This document shows, piece after piece, positions 6,801 through 6,804 of a stretch of DNA of 6,804 nt. A model generated the notes under the pieces. That model saw only the letters and a list, made by a program, of their open reading frames with translations, was not told the DNA's origin and ran no database searches. The DNA comes from an uncultured bacterium (GTDB lineage: Bacteria > Gemmatimonadota > Gemmatimonadetes > Palauibacterales > KS3-K002): positions 1 through 6,804 of the forward strand of contig CANPVY010000271.1 in the NCBI GenBank assembly GCA_947581845.1, written 5' to 3'. How positions within the stretch are numbered: position 1 is the first letter of the stretch; each line of letters begins with the position of its first letter. A program made the translations under genes and the position numbers.

Positions 6801-6804
6801 GGAC
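6797..6804 (+). other. Possible start of a further downstream gene
   Basis: The stop of the Roadblock gene sits in ATGA: an ATG at 6797-6799 overlaps TGA at 6798-6800. GGAAAG at 6782-6787 lies about 9 bases upstream and could serve as its ribosome binding site. Such 4-base overlaps are a common way for operon genes to be coupled, and they fit the close spacing seen across this cluster. Only 8 bases of the putative gene are visible, so its nature cannot be judged. Confidence 0.3.

Overview
The window is a GC-rich stretch of bacterial chromosome carrying one tightly packed, all-plus-strand gene cluster with no gene-free region longer than 33 bases. In order it holds: (1) the 3' part of a chemotaxis-type histidine kinase CheA (1-1496), cut by the left edge exactly at its phospho-accepting histidine; (2) a CheC-type CheY-P phosphatase (1530-2150); (3) a 906-residue protein made almost wholly of TPR repeats in two blocks (2154-4874); (4) a protein with an N-terminal PATAN/DUF4388 domain, a winged-helix-like segment and C-terminal TPRs (4874-6007); and (5) a TPR protein with a C-terminal Roadblock/LC7 domain (5988-6800). 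A sixth gene may start at 6797, in an ATGA overlap.

Gene junctions are 33 bp, 3 bp, a 1-base overlap (TGATG), a 20-base overlap and a possible 4-base overlap. I saw no obvious terminator or internal promoter. The cluster is therefore best read as one transcript with translational coupling, starting upstream of the window.

Functionally, CheA and CheC are the phosphorylation and dephosphorylation arms of a chemosensory pathway acting on a CheY-like regulator that is not in the window. The three downstream genes are not classical chemotaxis genes. PATAN domains are known from PatA-type response regulators of cyanobacteria, some linked to type IV pilus phototaxis. Roadblock/LC7 domains are known as partners or regulators of small Ras-like GTPases (for example MglB with MglA in gliding and twitching bacteria). 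TPR arrays are protein-binding scaffolds. Together this suggests, as inference, a chemosensory system whose output goes to a polarity, pilus or gliding-type machine, or to another cellular process, and not simply to a flagellar switch.

Organism: GC-rich codon use, a CheA without a P2 domain, CheC, and PATAN/TPR/Roadblock proteins fit a Gram-negative environmental lineage. Gemmatimonadota is my first guess, with Acidobacteriota or Myxococcota-like groups as alternatives. This is an impression from domain content, not a proven assignment. There are no RNA genes, mobile elements, CRISPR arrays or signs of recent transfer.
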